Origin: Glandiceps talaboti
Lineage: Eukaryota; Hemichordata; Enteropneusta; Spengelidae
Assembly: GCF_964340395.1 (NCBI RefSeq)
Contig: NC_135567.1
Location: forward strand, 16,407,806-16,471,805
DNA length: 64,000 nucleotides
Direction of reading: 5' to 3'
The notes beneath the pieces were generated by a model that worked only from the letters and a program-made list of their open reading frames with translations, ran no database searches and was not told where the DNA came from. Position 1 is the stretch's first letter; each line of letters starts with the position of its first letter. A program made the position numbers and the translations under genes. Of the stretch, positions 40,205 through 51,000 are shown one piece after another.

Positions 40205-40667
40205 GGTTTCCCAAGAATTCAAAGGGATGTATTACAAACTGTGAGTCCAGGAGTCAGAACACTTTTATTCATAGAGTTGTATTATCAACTGTGAGTCCAG
40301 GAGTCAGAACACTTTTATTTATAGAGTTGTATTATCAACTATGAGTCCAGGAGTCAGTACACTTTTATTTATAGAGTTATATTATCAACTGTGAGTCCAG
40401 GAGTCAGTACACTTTTATGTATAGGGTTGTATTATCAACTGTGAGTCCAGGAGTTAGTACACTTTTATTAATAGGGTTGTATTATCAACTGTGAGTCCAG
40501 GAGTTAGTACACTTTTATTCATAGGGTTGTATTATCAACTGTGAGTCCAGGAGTTAGTACACTTTTATTCATAGGGTTGTATTATCAACTGTGAGTCCAG
40601 GAGTTAGTACACTTTTATTCATAGGGTTGTATTATCAACTGCGAGTCCAGGAGTCAGTACACTTTTA
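40205..40667. repeat. 51-bp minisatellite, left part
   Basis: About nine units (gttgtattatcaactgtgag, tccaggagtcagtacac, ttttatt). The array is interrupted at 40,668 by the piggyBac element and resumes at 43,122. Confidence 0.95.
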
Positions 40668-40671
40668 TTAA

Positions 40672-43121
40672 CCCTTTGCCGCCCGAGGGCGTCTTTATCC
40701 GTACGCTCGATCACTTCCCATAGAGACCGTATACGTATAAATACGTATTTATAAGGTCCCTAACCCTACATAACCTTTGACACGTGAATTGGCGTCATTT
40801 TCTCTTATAGGGGGGTATAACCAATTCAATTAGCTAGGGACTGACGTCAGCTTTATAATGATATGTAATTTATCGGTGATCTACCGCCAAACATGGAAGC
40901 TTGAGCGGGTGTTTTGAACTTTGATGTAAATTTTCACCCCGGAACTTTTAAAATGGCGTCAGCTGACGACGAACTTAGATCATGGAATAGAGTAGCGGAC
41001 ATTTTTCTCTCACCATCAGATTCAGAGTCAGATTTTGAAGGTTTTACAGAGTCAGATATAGAGGATGACGTTCCTTTAGCCAGGCTACGATTACATAGGG
41101 ATAGCGACGACGAAATAGGATCGGACTTAGAACTCGGAAATATAAACAATCAAGATAGTGACACGAACTCTGACCTCGACAGTTCTAGTAGCGGAAATGA
41201 CAGCGACGTTGAATGGTCTCGTGAATTTGATGAACAGGGTAACTTTGATTTCACTGAAACTCCCGAAATAAAGGAAGATTTGTCAGGTAAATCAGCTAGA
41301 GAAGTGTTCGAATGTTTATTCACCCCAGAGTTGATTAGCGACATCGTAACCGAGACCAACCGTTACGCTAGTCAGAAACGTAGTGACCTTGAAAACAGAA
41401 GGTCTGAATGGGTTGATATAACTACCGATCAGTTCGAAGTATTTCTTGGGCTTACTCTCGCGATGGGGTTAGTCGATAAGAAAGGGTCATTTCGAGAATA
41501 TTGGTCTCAAAACTGGTTAACTCAAACCCCAGCTTTCGGAAGACACATGCCCCGTCTACTGTATTGCCAGATACTTCGTTATTTGCATTTTGTCAACAAC
41601 GAAACATTAGTGACAGACCGGAATGACCCTATGTATGACCGGCTTGGTAAAATACGACCTGTAGTTGACAGAATATTGCTGAGATTTAGAGCTATGTATT
41701 CACCGGAGAGACAGCTAGCCTTGGATGAAAGTATGATTAAATTTAAAGGTCGGCTGGGATTCAAACAATACATCAAAAACAAACCTACTAAGTGGGGAAT
41801 AAAGGTATTCAACCTAGCAGAGTCAACTTCCGGGTATGTGTTGAACTTGAAAGTTTACCAAGGGAAAGAACTACAAGTTAGTGAGGGCTCTGTAACAGAA
41901 AGTGTAGTCATGAATCTAACCCGTCCATATTACAACAAAGGACACGAAGTGTACTGTGATAATTACTATACTAGTCCAGCACTGTTTACCAAGCTTCAAG
42001 GTAAAAAAATACTAGCTTGTGGAACTGTTAGGCCAAACAGACAGGGACTACCCACAGAAATGAAACCCACTAGCACAGTAGTTAAGCGTCTTACTCGTGG
42101 AGAGTTTGTACACTGGCAGAAAGGCAGACTAACTGCAACAGCTTGGAGAGATTCTAGGGTAGTGAATACTCTAACTACCTTACCTATAAGTGATGACAGT
42201 ACACCCATCATCAGAGCTGTCAAGGTCCGTGGCACATGGGAACGTCAGCTAGTTCAACGCCCAGTAGTTGTTGAAAGATACAACAAGTACATGGGAGGCG
42301 TTGATCTAGCTGACCAACGCTTGTCCACCTACAAACGGCATATGAAGGGGCTGACTTGGTACATGCAGATCTTTTGGTACATCTTAGAAGTATGCATTGT
42401 CAATGCTTACATTTTAAACAAGAAAGCCAACCCCAATAAGCCACCAACCCTTCGTCAGTTCAGAGGGCAACTGTGTGAAGAGCTTATTGGTGGTCGCTCT
42501 TTTGTGAAGAGGCCGGGTAGGAAGAGCATTACTCAAAGTGAGGATGCCAGATTTAATCATCAATTGCAACATGCACCAGGAATTTTAGACACTTCATCGA
42601 AGTGCCAAGTACACAAACAGAGAAAAGACACCAAGTACATTTGTTCTGTGTGCAAAGTTAGGATGTGTCCTGTCCCATGCTTTCATCGTTATCACTACAT
42701 GAAGGACTATTCTTATGATGATCCTGCTTGTGCTGGAAGGGAACTAGCTAGAAAAAGAAAAAAAACCTAGTCAGAATAGTCAGTCATATAAGGGGGATAA
42801 ATAAAGACACTAGTGGTGAGTAAATTAGCTTTATTTAATTAAAAAATCAGTAAAGAATAGTAGGGACAGAGGTAAGCAGGTATCCTTAGAGCTGATAATT
42901 TGCATAAAATTTGCATAAAAGTAGCAAAATTCAAATATTGATACATTGTTATAAAATGTTGATGATTTGTAACATACTTACCATACACTGTCTAAACTAG
43001 TTACCATAGAAACAAAATTAGAGCAATTTAACATTTATCAATGCATATTGGCATTGTTTTTCTAAAAAAATCCAGGCACTAGGGGGTCTTATACCCTCTA
43101 AGCTGTACAGGAAGCAAAGGG
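40672..43121 (+). mobile_element. piggyBac transposon, apparently complete (2,450 bp)
   Basis: The ends are CCCTTTGC and GCAAAGGG, flanked by TTAA at 40,668-40,671 and 43,122-43,125, the diagnostic target duplication of this superfamily. Joining the flanks with one TTAA gives acttttattaatagggttg, the sequence found in an uninterrupted unit of the same minisatellite near 40,463. A C-rich/G-rich subterminal segment follows the 8-bp perfect terminus. The single internal gene is an intact transposase. The element therefore looks young. Confidence 0.95.
40953..42770 (+). CDS. piggyBac transposase (DDE_Tnp_1_7), intact
   Basis: 605 residues from the ATG at 40,953 (aaaATGG), which is preferred over an upstream non-ATG frame opening. 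An acidic Ser/Asp/Glu-rich N-terminus (1-105) precedes the catalytic core. The acidic triad typical of piggyBac is visible: D258 in LDESM, D336 in YCDNYYTS and D451 (with D454) in YMGGVDLADQ. A Cys/His-rich zinc-binding domain closes the protein (C551, C564, C567, C572, C576, H578 and H581), followed by a basic tail. Such enzymes excise and insert precisely at TTAA. The length is usual for the family and there are no stops or frameshifts. An AATAAA lies at 42,800-42,805. Domestication is possible but less likely given intact ends. Confidence 0.96.
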   Translation: MASADDELRSWNRVADIFLSPSDSESDFEGFTESDIEDDVPLARLRLHRDSDDEIGSDLELGNINNQDSDTNSDLDSSSSGNDSDVEWSREFDEQGNFDFTETPEIKEDLSGKSAREVFECLFTPELISDIVTETNRYASQKRSDLENRRSEWVDITTDQFEVFLGLTLAMGLVDKKGSFREYWSQNWLTQTPAFGRHMPRLLYCQILRYLHFVNNETLVTDRNDPMYDRLGKIRPVVDRILLRFRAMYSPERQLALDESMIKFKGRLGFKQYIKNKPTKWGIKVFNLAESTSGYVLNLKVYQGKELQVSEGSVTESVVMNLTRPYYNKGHEVYCDNYYTSPALFTKLQGKKILACGTVRPNRQGLPTEMKPTSTVVKRLTRGEFVHWQKGRLTATAWRDSRVVNTLTTLPISDDSTPIIRAVKVRGTWERQLVQRPVVVERYNKYMGGVDLADQRLSTYKRHMKGLTWYMQIFWYILEVCIVNAYILNKKANPNKPPTLRQFRGQLCEELIGGRSFVKRPGRKSITQSEDARFNHQLQHAPGILDTSSKCQVHKQRKDTKYICSVCKVRMCPVPCFHRYHYMKDYSYDDPACAGRELARKRKKT

Positions 43122-43125
43122 TTAA

Positions 43126-43375
43126 TAGGGTTGTATTATCAACTGTGAGTCCAGGAGTCAGTACACTTTTATTTATAGAGTTATATTATCAACTATGAGT
43201 TCAGGAGTCGGTACACTTTTATTTATAGGGTTGTATTATCAACTGTGAGTCCAGGAGTTAGTACACTTTTATTTATAAGGTTATATTATCAACTGTGAGT
43301 CCAGGAGTTACTACACTTTTATTCATAGAGTTGTATTATCAGCTGTGAGTCCAGGAGTCAGTACACTTTTAGACA
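43126..43375. repeat. 51-bp minisatellite, right part
   Basis: About five more units of the array that starts at 40,205, separated from the left part only by the piggyBac insertion. Confidence 0.95.
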
Positions 43376-43446
43376 GCAAGGTAGGTGGTGTCGCTCTACC
43401 CTCACTGGCCTTCTTGATGTGTGAGGGCGCCCTATCATTGTGTACC

Positions 43447-45933
43447 TTACAGACTAGTGCCCTTTGTAGCCCATGAGAACATTTTCAGACTTGGATGAGC
43501 ACTTTCAATGATAACCATTAATCTGCAAGGGTTATCCATTACTGCTAATCTGCAGGGCATTTCTAATCCTGTGCTGATGTTCCCAACACATTTACCATCT
43601 TGGTTTATAACATGTATGCAATTGCTGCCTAAATCACACACATAAGTGAAATTACTGTCTGCAGCAACAGCTCCTGGGTATGTGATTTTACAGTCGCTCA
43701 CAATGAAATCATCACGTTCACGTCTGTACATAATGACATTATTATGTTTCCGATCTGGTAAGATTGGTCTTGAGTACATGTCCACGCCGATCAGGCTCAA
43801 ATCTGAAAACAGCGCATCCTTGAATATTTTCAGTTTGGTTCCATAGTTTTCAGATTTGATTGAGAAAACGTGAACACTAGGGGGTGCCCTGTCTACTACA
43901 TATGCGAAGTCATCTTTTATGCTGATTCCCCATGGTTTGCACAATGATCTCCGAAAAAATCCAGCAACAGTTTCCCCATTGTTGTTGTACTCACAAACAA
44001 GGGGAGCCTTAAAGATAGGTACCGCTTTACTTGGAGAATGCGTTACAAAATACCTCTTTTGATCCGAAACTGCTATGTCAAGAATGCTTTCAAATGACTT
44101 GTGATCAGATAGTGTTATAACTTTTTGTCTCACCCCATTTTGATCCAAAACTGTAATTTTAAAGTTAGTTGCTATGGCAATATGACCATCCTTATCAACT
44201 GCTAGCCCTTTAATATCTTCACCTTCAGGGATGTCACCAACTAACGTTACATCTGTAATTTCACAGGCAGTGACGGAGAACACATGTGGTGACCCCTTAA
44301 TGTGATGTCCACGTAGTGTTACCGAGAGTTCATACTGACCAGACTTCTCAGATCTGTACGACACATTGTACACTCCAGGTTCTTCACAACTTTTGAGACT
44401 GTCATCCAAGACGGTCATTTTGCCATCACTCGCCTTGACACTAATATGGAGATCTGCACTATCTCTTTCTGTTGTACTGAACTTCATGGTACAAACTTTA
44501 AAGACAACATCAATACCAGTCCTTACAGGAACGCCTGGATTCAGTCGTTCGACATATGATGGGGAAGGAAGTGCGGGAAATTCAAGTTTCCCCAGATTTC
44601 CTTCCAGTGTCATCTCCATTGGGCAGAACTTGGCTACCATGTCATACTTACTTTCAAAAGTAACATGCAACGGCATTTTAGAACCGGTACACTCTATAAC
44701 TGATTTTGTCAGTGATGCCTTCTTCAAAGGATCATCATCTTGTAGAAGTTTATTAACACTCTCAAGTTTTTCTTTCAGATTTGTTTCTGATTCTTCAAGT
44801 TTGCTTACATCTTCAGTGATGCCTTTCTTCAGTTTTCCATATTGTCTTGTCATATGATCAATCATTAAGGCCTCCCTTTCCTTGATATCCCTGGATATTG
44901 ACTTTATCTTCTCCTCTGCCTCCTTCTGTATGAGTCGTTTTTCATCTTCAAACTGATTTGTTAACAGAAATAGATATTCGTTGCCAGTTTTGATTTGGTT
45001 GGATACTTCCCCTGCCTTTCTACTAAAATCGGCTTGCTGTTTCTCAAATTTAACTTGCATCTTCAACATGGCTTTGTCAAGACTTTCATGTTCATGTACA
45101 AGTGATATATGAACAACTTCAGTGCATTTTATGCAAATAGGTACCTGGCATGTGAAACAGAATCGGTCAAGTACAGTCCCTTGGTGAATTTTACAGCAGT
45201 TGTTATCCTGCATAATATCTGTTTCTGGAGAACTATTTTCTTCCACATTCTGGCGGATTTGAGAATTAAGGGCCACTGCTTGAGCATTTTCTAACAACAT
45301 ATCAAGTTTTGTTTTAATTTCTGATATCCCAGTCTTTATGTCTTCATCAGATTGAGCCCAGTTCTCGATCTCAGCTGTGTACCTTTTCTCAAGTTCGCTG
45401 TCCATACTTTCTGTTTTCAGTCGTTCGATGTCGACCCTCTTAGCGCCAAGTCGTTCCAGTGCATCAGAAATCTCCTTCCAAATGACTTCAAACTCATCCT
45501 TAGAAATACTAGTAGTGCGTCTATGGCATAACACATTTCTGTAGTATTTGACTCGAACTATGTCAGCTTCTTTGCTGTGATCCCCGGTCGATGGTTTGTT
45601 GTCCCACCCTGTGTTAGGTTGACGCAGGTTACATACATTCCTCAGCAGTATCATTAAAAGTGTGATATCAAAGCTGTCTGAGTTCGCAGACGACGAATAC
45701 AGCAGATTCCACTGACCTTTATTGATGACCCTTCGTGTATTCAGATTCTTAAGAACACGATGAATATGGGGCTGAGATAAATTGTTCACTAAATCACACG
45801 GTGGGTGAGAAGAGTTGAACACATTTCGAAGTGTTTTGGTGCCACCTTCAACCAGCAGTCGACATAAACGTGCATGATTAGTGCGTTCGGGCGTTGTTTG
45901 AAGTTCCTCGGTGAGGTCAATATTCGACGCCAT
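43447..45933 (-). CDS. HEPN(DZIP3-type)-B-box-coiled coil-filamin-propeller protein, TRIM-like without RING
   Basis: An uninterrupted 828-codon exon. Residues about 15-175 resemble the DZIP3-type HEPN domain and include the motif R132-N-V-L-C-H137, i.e. the R-[polar]-x3-H signature of HEPN ribonucleases. A B-box 2 follows (C247, H250, C259, C262, C267, C270, H275, H280), then a long charged coiled coil (about 283-400), a filamin/ABP280-like Ig repeat (about 462-557, with GVYNVSY and GSPHVFSV), and a C-terminal NHL-like six-bladed propeller (about 560-820). Everything after the HEPN is the layout of TRIM2/3/45/71-class proteins, but the RING is replaced by HEPN, so ubiquitin ligase activity is not expected from this chain. 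An RNA-binding or RNA-cleaving immune role is inference. The ATG lies just before an in-frame divergent intergenic region. DZIP3-type HEPN domains are expanded in amphioxus, molluscs and related animals. Confidence 0.88.
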   Translation of the reverse strand: MASNIDLTEELQTTPERTNHARLCRLLVEGGTKTLRNVFNSSHPPCDLVNNLSQPHIHRVLKNLNTRRVINKGQWNLLYSSSANSDSFDITLLMILLRNVCNLRQPNTGWDNKPSTGDHSKEADIVRVKYYRNVLCHRRTTSISKDEFEVIWKEISDALERLGAKRVDIERLKTESMDSELEKRYTAEIENWAQSDEDIKTGISEIKTKLDMLLENAQAVALNSQIRQNVEENSSPETDIMQDNNCCKIHQGTVLDRFCFTCQVPICIKCTEVVHISLVHEHESLDKAMLKMQVKFEKQQADFSRKAGEVSNQIKTGNEYLFLLTNQFEDEKRLIQKEAEEKIKSISRDIKEREALMIDHMTRQYGKLKKGITEDVSKLEESETNLKEKLESVNKLLQDDDPLKKASLTKSVIECTGSKMPLHVTFESKYDMVAKFCPMEMTLEGNLGKLEFPALPSPSYVERLNPGVPVRTGIDVVFKVCTMKFSTTERDSADLHISVKASDGKMTVLDDSLKSCEEPGVYNVSYRSEKSGQYELSVTLRGHHIKGSPHVFSVTACEITDVTLVGDIPEGEDIKGLAVDKDGHIAIATNFKITVLDQNGVRQKVITLSDHKSFESILDIAVSDQKRYFVTHSPSKAVPIFKAPLVCEYNNNGETVAGFFRRSLCKPWGISIKDDFAYVVDRAPPSVHVFSIKSENYGTKLKIFKDALFSDLSLIGVDMYSRPILPDRKHNNVIMYRRERDDFIVSDCKITYPGAVAADSNFTYVCDLGSNCIHVINQDGKCVGNISTGLEMPCRLAVMDNPCRLMVIIESAHPSLKMFSWATKGTSL

Positions 45934-46189
45934 ACTATTTTACTCACCCAGGTTTGTATCATCAACCACCCACACTTTACTAGCCGGTATCATCACTTAC
46001 GTCCCATTTTTCATTATTACACGACGTTTCATCATTTAACCCTTTCGAGCCTCCCATGACTTTTGCTGACGATAGTTTAAACATAGACATTGGAGGGGAG
46101 ACTGTTTATGGTTTAAAAGTTGCTAACTTCCGGGTTATGATTGAACAGCACGCCCTCAACGTGTAGTGTAAGTTATTATCTCGTTTACC

Positions 46190-46625
46190 AATAACCGGCT
46201 GTTTGATCATATTCATAGGGGGAAAAAACGAATAATCAATTTTGTTCTCCGGATTTTCCTGATTTCTGATATTATTTCTCTATATATCAAATAAAGTTTT
46301 AAATATTGTTTGCTATCACTTTTCCCGATTATTTTCGACTGTTGTCATCAGTAGATGTTACACTCACTGCACAATGTATTATTATTTGGCAATTAGCCCT
46401 TGTGTTTATTCTCAGATTAGCAATCTACTAATGAATGCAAAGTTGGTAAACTCTGATAAAACAGTGATAACGGTAGGAAATAGGGAAAAAAAACAGTCAG
46501 AGGAAACAACATTTAAAACTTTATTTGAAATATAGAGAAAAAATATTTGAAATCCGCGGTGAACACAAAAATTGATTATTCGGTTTTTTTTCTGTGGTTT
46601 ATAGCTGGAATGGATTTGATCCCAC
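46190..46625. repeat. Foldback repeat between divergent genes
   Basis: The left arm (about 46,190-46,350) pairs with the right arm (about 46,430-46,625): cgaataatcaatttt against aaaattgattattcg, and tcaaataaagttttaaat against atttaaaactttatttga. Ends are not sharp and I found no target duplication. It lies in the upstream region of the HEPN gene. Confidence 0.75.
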
Positions 46626-46959
46626 TTTGAGCGCATGTACGTATGACCGCGACCTTTCAATCTTTGATCCCAAATTTTGGATGTTGTTTCCAATTCACGT
46701 TACCGATTTTGAAATTTTTTCGAAAACGTAGTTTCTGGTAGAATATGCAGACAGTCTGCCCGCACCGCGTACCGTCCACGGACTGCTGCACTGGAAAAAG
46801 AACAACGAACTAACGTACACACCCGGAAGTGAATAAGTCGTCCCTCGATGACCTTTTGTTCAGGTTCTCCTCGTCAATATTTTTCACCATTTTCACAACG
46901 AAAAAAAAGGCGTATTTTATCATCTTAATAATTATTTAACCCAGTATTTCTTGTATTTA

Positions 46960-46988
46960 AAAATAATGGAACGTTACGACCGTTAAAA
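46960..46988 (+). other. Possible 5' untranslated exon end of the zinc-finger gene
   Basis: A donor-like AAG|GTAAGAG follows 46,988. A plausible acceptor for the next exon is TTTTCCAG at about 47,965, upstream of the ATG at 48,057. Only splice consensus supports this. Confidence 0.25.
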
Positions 46989-48056
46989 GGTAAGAGATTT
47001 AGCCAAACTTAGTTAATAATGAAGCTATTTAAAGACAGCGTTCTGTGTACTGGTGAGATTTTTTGACGGCCCCTTGCTAAATTTCTGACATGACAAATGA
47101 TAGACGCACGTCATGTATTGTTGCTTTAGTCGTCATGATTTGCATACTAATCGACGTCCCGATTTCCAACAGGAAGCACACAGTTTTGTCCCCCTCATCA
47201 ATGTGATACTGTGGTGATACTAACCCAGATCCTTTGTTGTCTGGCTTGCATAGTCCAGCTTGCACTTGCAGACGGAGTAAGTCTGGACGCGATCCTGACA
47301 ATATTCCCTTTCTTGAAAATCGCGTTCCAAACGTGCAAGCAGGACAAACACCGTAACACTAATAGCACAGTTACATGTGAGCTAATATTCTATTCCAAGA
47401 TGGTAATATTCTATTCTAGGATGATCATAACAATAATACAAAATAATGACGGTATTACTAATATTAGTAATAATATTATATCATGTATTTACGTCACCAG
47501 TGAAGAAATGCTAGGTTTGTCGCCGCTGCCATGACTGTAGATGACGACAGTCTATACACTTGCTCATTCTTGGCAGAGAGGGCGCTCTTCCCAAAAATAT
47601 TAAGTGTGGGCGAAAATAATTTTTTTTTTATATTGATGTCAGAGCTGAAATTATAATTTGGGTCGGTCGGTAATGAGAAACAGAAAAGAAATATGGCTAC
47701 CCAAATACATTGTAAACATTTTTATCCTAAACTTGCCCCACTACAGCATTTATTTTATGAAAGGAACAGCAGTTTACCAGAGCTCTGCTCTACACCCCCA
47801 CCTCATGAAAAAGAAGAAAAAAGTACACCTTCAGGAATGCCTTCGTTTCCATATCATTTTAATAATGTTTTTGGTATTGTACTGCAGTGAAAATGTCACC
47901 AGTTTGCAAGTATTTGTTGGTACACAGTTATATTAACTGTAGAGTTTTTGTCTCTATTTTCCAGACAGAAGGAATTGGGCAAAGAAAGGTAGAAGAATCA
48001 AATGAAATGCAACATATATATTATAAGGATAAATACTATACATATATTACATTGTG

Positions 48057-51000
48057 ATGGAGAAGTCTGTAAGTAATCAGGAAACATCAGGCACCATTGG
48101 GAAATTGGATGATCATACAAACGAACAGATTATGAAAGATGTTTTCATAAAGGTAAGTTGTTCTGTAATCAATGTAAAGACACTCTTCTGTAATCAACGT
48201 ACCTGTCAATCTTCTTTACGTATGCAAATCCTTGTACATAAACATTCAGGAATGAAACTACACATCATGTTAGCGTTCATGTCATTTTTTTTCATTTCAA
48301 ATTTATTGGTGGAAAAAATATACGATTTTCAAAAAATCTTTTAACCAAATGATGGAACATACCATGAAGCTTCATAATGCGCAAAAATTGAAAGACCAAA
48401 AATCGCCAACGAACCTGCATCTCATCTTAATAATATGTAAATTTTATATAAATTTACATATTATCAACCAAGGTGATATACAACAGGTGACAGGCAAGCA
48501 TTAGAAAGTAGAACTTGTTACAAACAGGGGATGTAACAGGACACAAACAGTCTAATTTACCCACCTTTACCCTACATCTGACCCACCAAACTACTATCTC
48601 TGTCCAGGGGTAGTAAATGTATGAGACACAGTACAACTTTTGACTCTACAACCCCCCACCCCCACCCCCACCCGGAGAGAGATCACCATGGGTAAATTAA
48701 GTCAAAGTTGGAACTTCATCTCATACCACATTTACACATCCTCTGCTCAAGATTTACCCTGAAAGGAAAGAGGTGGTCAAATATGACCTTTAGAATAGTG
48801 TAAACTAAATGAACAATGCACAGAATGTTAAAACAAAATAATTGTACACTGAAGTAGCCGTGATCTAAACCATAATCTCTGTCTTGTTTTTATTTCAGGT
48901 ACATCAACTGTCGGTAAATCTTGGATGTCAAGTTTTTCTGAAAGTTATTGATACCACGCTGAATTCTCTTATCTATGGTACCAAAGATTTGTTAGCTGTG
49001 TATGATACACAGGGACTAAAAGCAGATAACAATGATATTCCTGTTTGTATTGAGGATATGAGCAAATCTACTGATACAATATTCGACAAGTGCAGTGTCC
49101 GTACAACAGGTAATACAAGGGATAATTGAATTTTCGGTACATGAAATACAACGAAATCCTTTCAACTGTAGCTGTAGACTTGTCTCAAGCTTTGCCAAAA
49201 CTACCTACTAACAGCCAGGTTCTCTATTGATTACAAGTGTAATCTTTCACTCCTGCTGTTTAATTAATTTTAAACAAATTGTTGATAAGGACAAGGCTGG
49301 CTTGTCCACTACACACATGACATATGACACACGTACGCCCCCCAGGGAGTAAACTTGAAGTGTCTGATGCATACATTAAATACGATTACACAACGTACAA
49401 GCATACAAGTGTCATGTAATCTGTGTAGTCCACCACCAAGCCTTGTCCTTATTGTTTATAATTAAACCATGCAGTGAAAGATTACACTTATGATCAATAA
49501 GAAAAACTAACTGTTAGTTGGTAGTTGTAGCACTGCAGTTTGAGACAGACTGCCATAAAGATAATGAACATTCAAATCTTGTTTGAAATCGCAACTTCCA
49601 GTCCACATGTATTACCATAGGCATACATGGGATTAAGTTGACCTGTTTATTCTGTTTTGACTCGCTAGCACAAGTTAAAATGCTATTGCAGGTACTGAGA
49701 ATTTCACACCTAATTGGATAATTTTGAACTTATTTTTTCTCTTTTTATGCAAGGAATAGAGTCAACCATGATGATATACAACAGGTGACAAGCAGTGTAA
49801 CCTCTAAGCCAATTTGACACCCCACTGACGTACACAATTTCTAGTGACACACCAACATTTGATGTTCCCCTATCTCTTTCTATGTGGTGACAGGAATGCA
49901 TTAAAGTGGCCATATGGATGAGAATTTGGTATTTATTTTGAATTTTTATTTGATAAAACAGTTTCACCATGTTTTTCTACTTGAATAAATAATGCAAAAT
50001 AACATATACCAAGTCTATGTTTATAACTCAATACATTGCAAAAAGATGCACAAAGTGTAAAAGGTTTGTTGTTGTACGTACAATAACAAACATTTTAAAC
50101 ATTGTTTAATGTTTTGTCATTTATTGAGATGTGAACATGGACTTGGTATATGTTTTTTCACATTATTTTTTCAAGTAGAAAAACATGGTGAAGCTGTTTA
50201 TCAAATAAAAATCCAAAATAAATACCAAATTCTCATCCATATGGCCACTTTAACAAGCAGAACCTGTTACAAACAGGGGAAATAAACTTATGAATAACAT
50301 TTTACACAGCATGTTAAAAGTATTTCTGGTCACAGGAATAATTTGTTTTAATTTTAATTTCTTTAGGAACACATATACAAGGTGATGACAGCAAACCTGT
50401 GACTGTAAATGACAACAGTGTCACTATTGAAGATACAGTAAACAAGCCCACCAAGTCAATATATAATCATGTCTATTCTCGGATATCAGAAACAGGTGGC
50501 ATTACTGCAGAAGTACAAGATGTTTCAAGAAAAGCAGAAACGTATAGTGTTTCATTGACTGAAACGAGTGTCCGCCGAACAAGTCGACGAAAACAATCGG
50601 TTCCCAAGAGATCGTCTAGTCCTGACATTGTTGCAACTACAGCGAAAAGACGCAAGGTAATCAGTAGAAAAACAAAGAAAGTCTCAGAAAAAGGAAAGCC
50701 ACGATTACCATATGTCGTAACTATAGCAACTGAACAGGATAGTAACGAAGATGATGACATCATTGATGATGTCAGGGATGAGGATTACGAACCTTGTCAA
50801 AAACCAAAAAGGAAATATACATTCATTAACAGGAAGCCACGAGCATTACCAGTATCTACAGGTGGAATATGCAAAATATGTGGCGAGCACTTTGCCAAAT
50901 TTTTAGATTTACGTGCACATCGTAAGAAACATACAAAGGAGAAAGTTAAGTGTAAAGAGTGCGGAAAGAGTTTAAGTGGATACACAAGCTTATTGCAACA

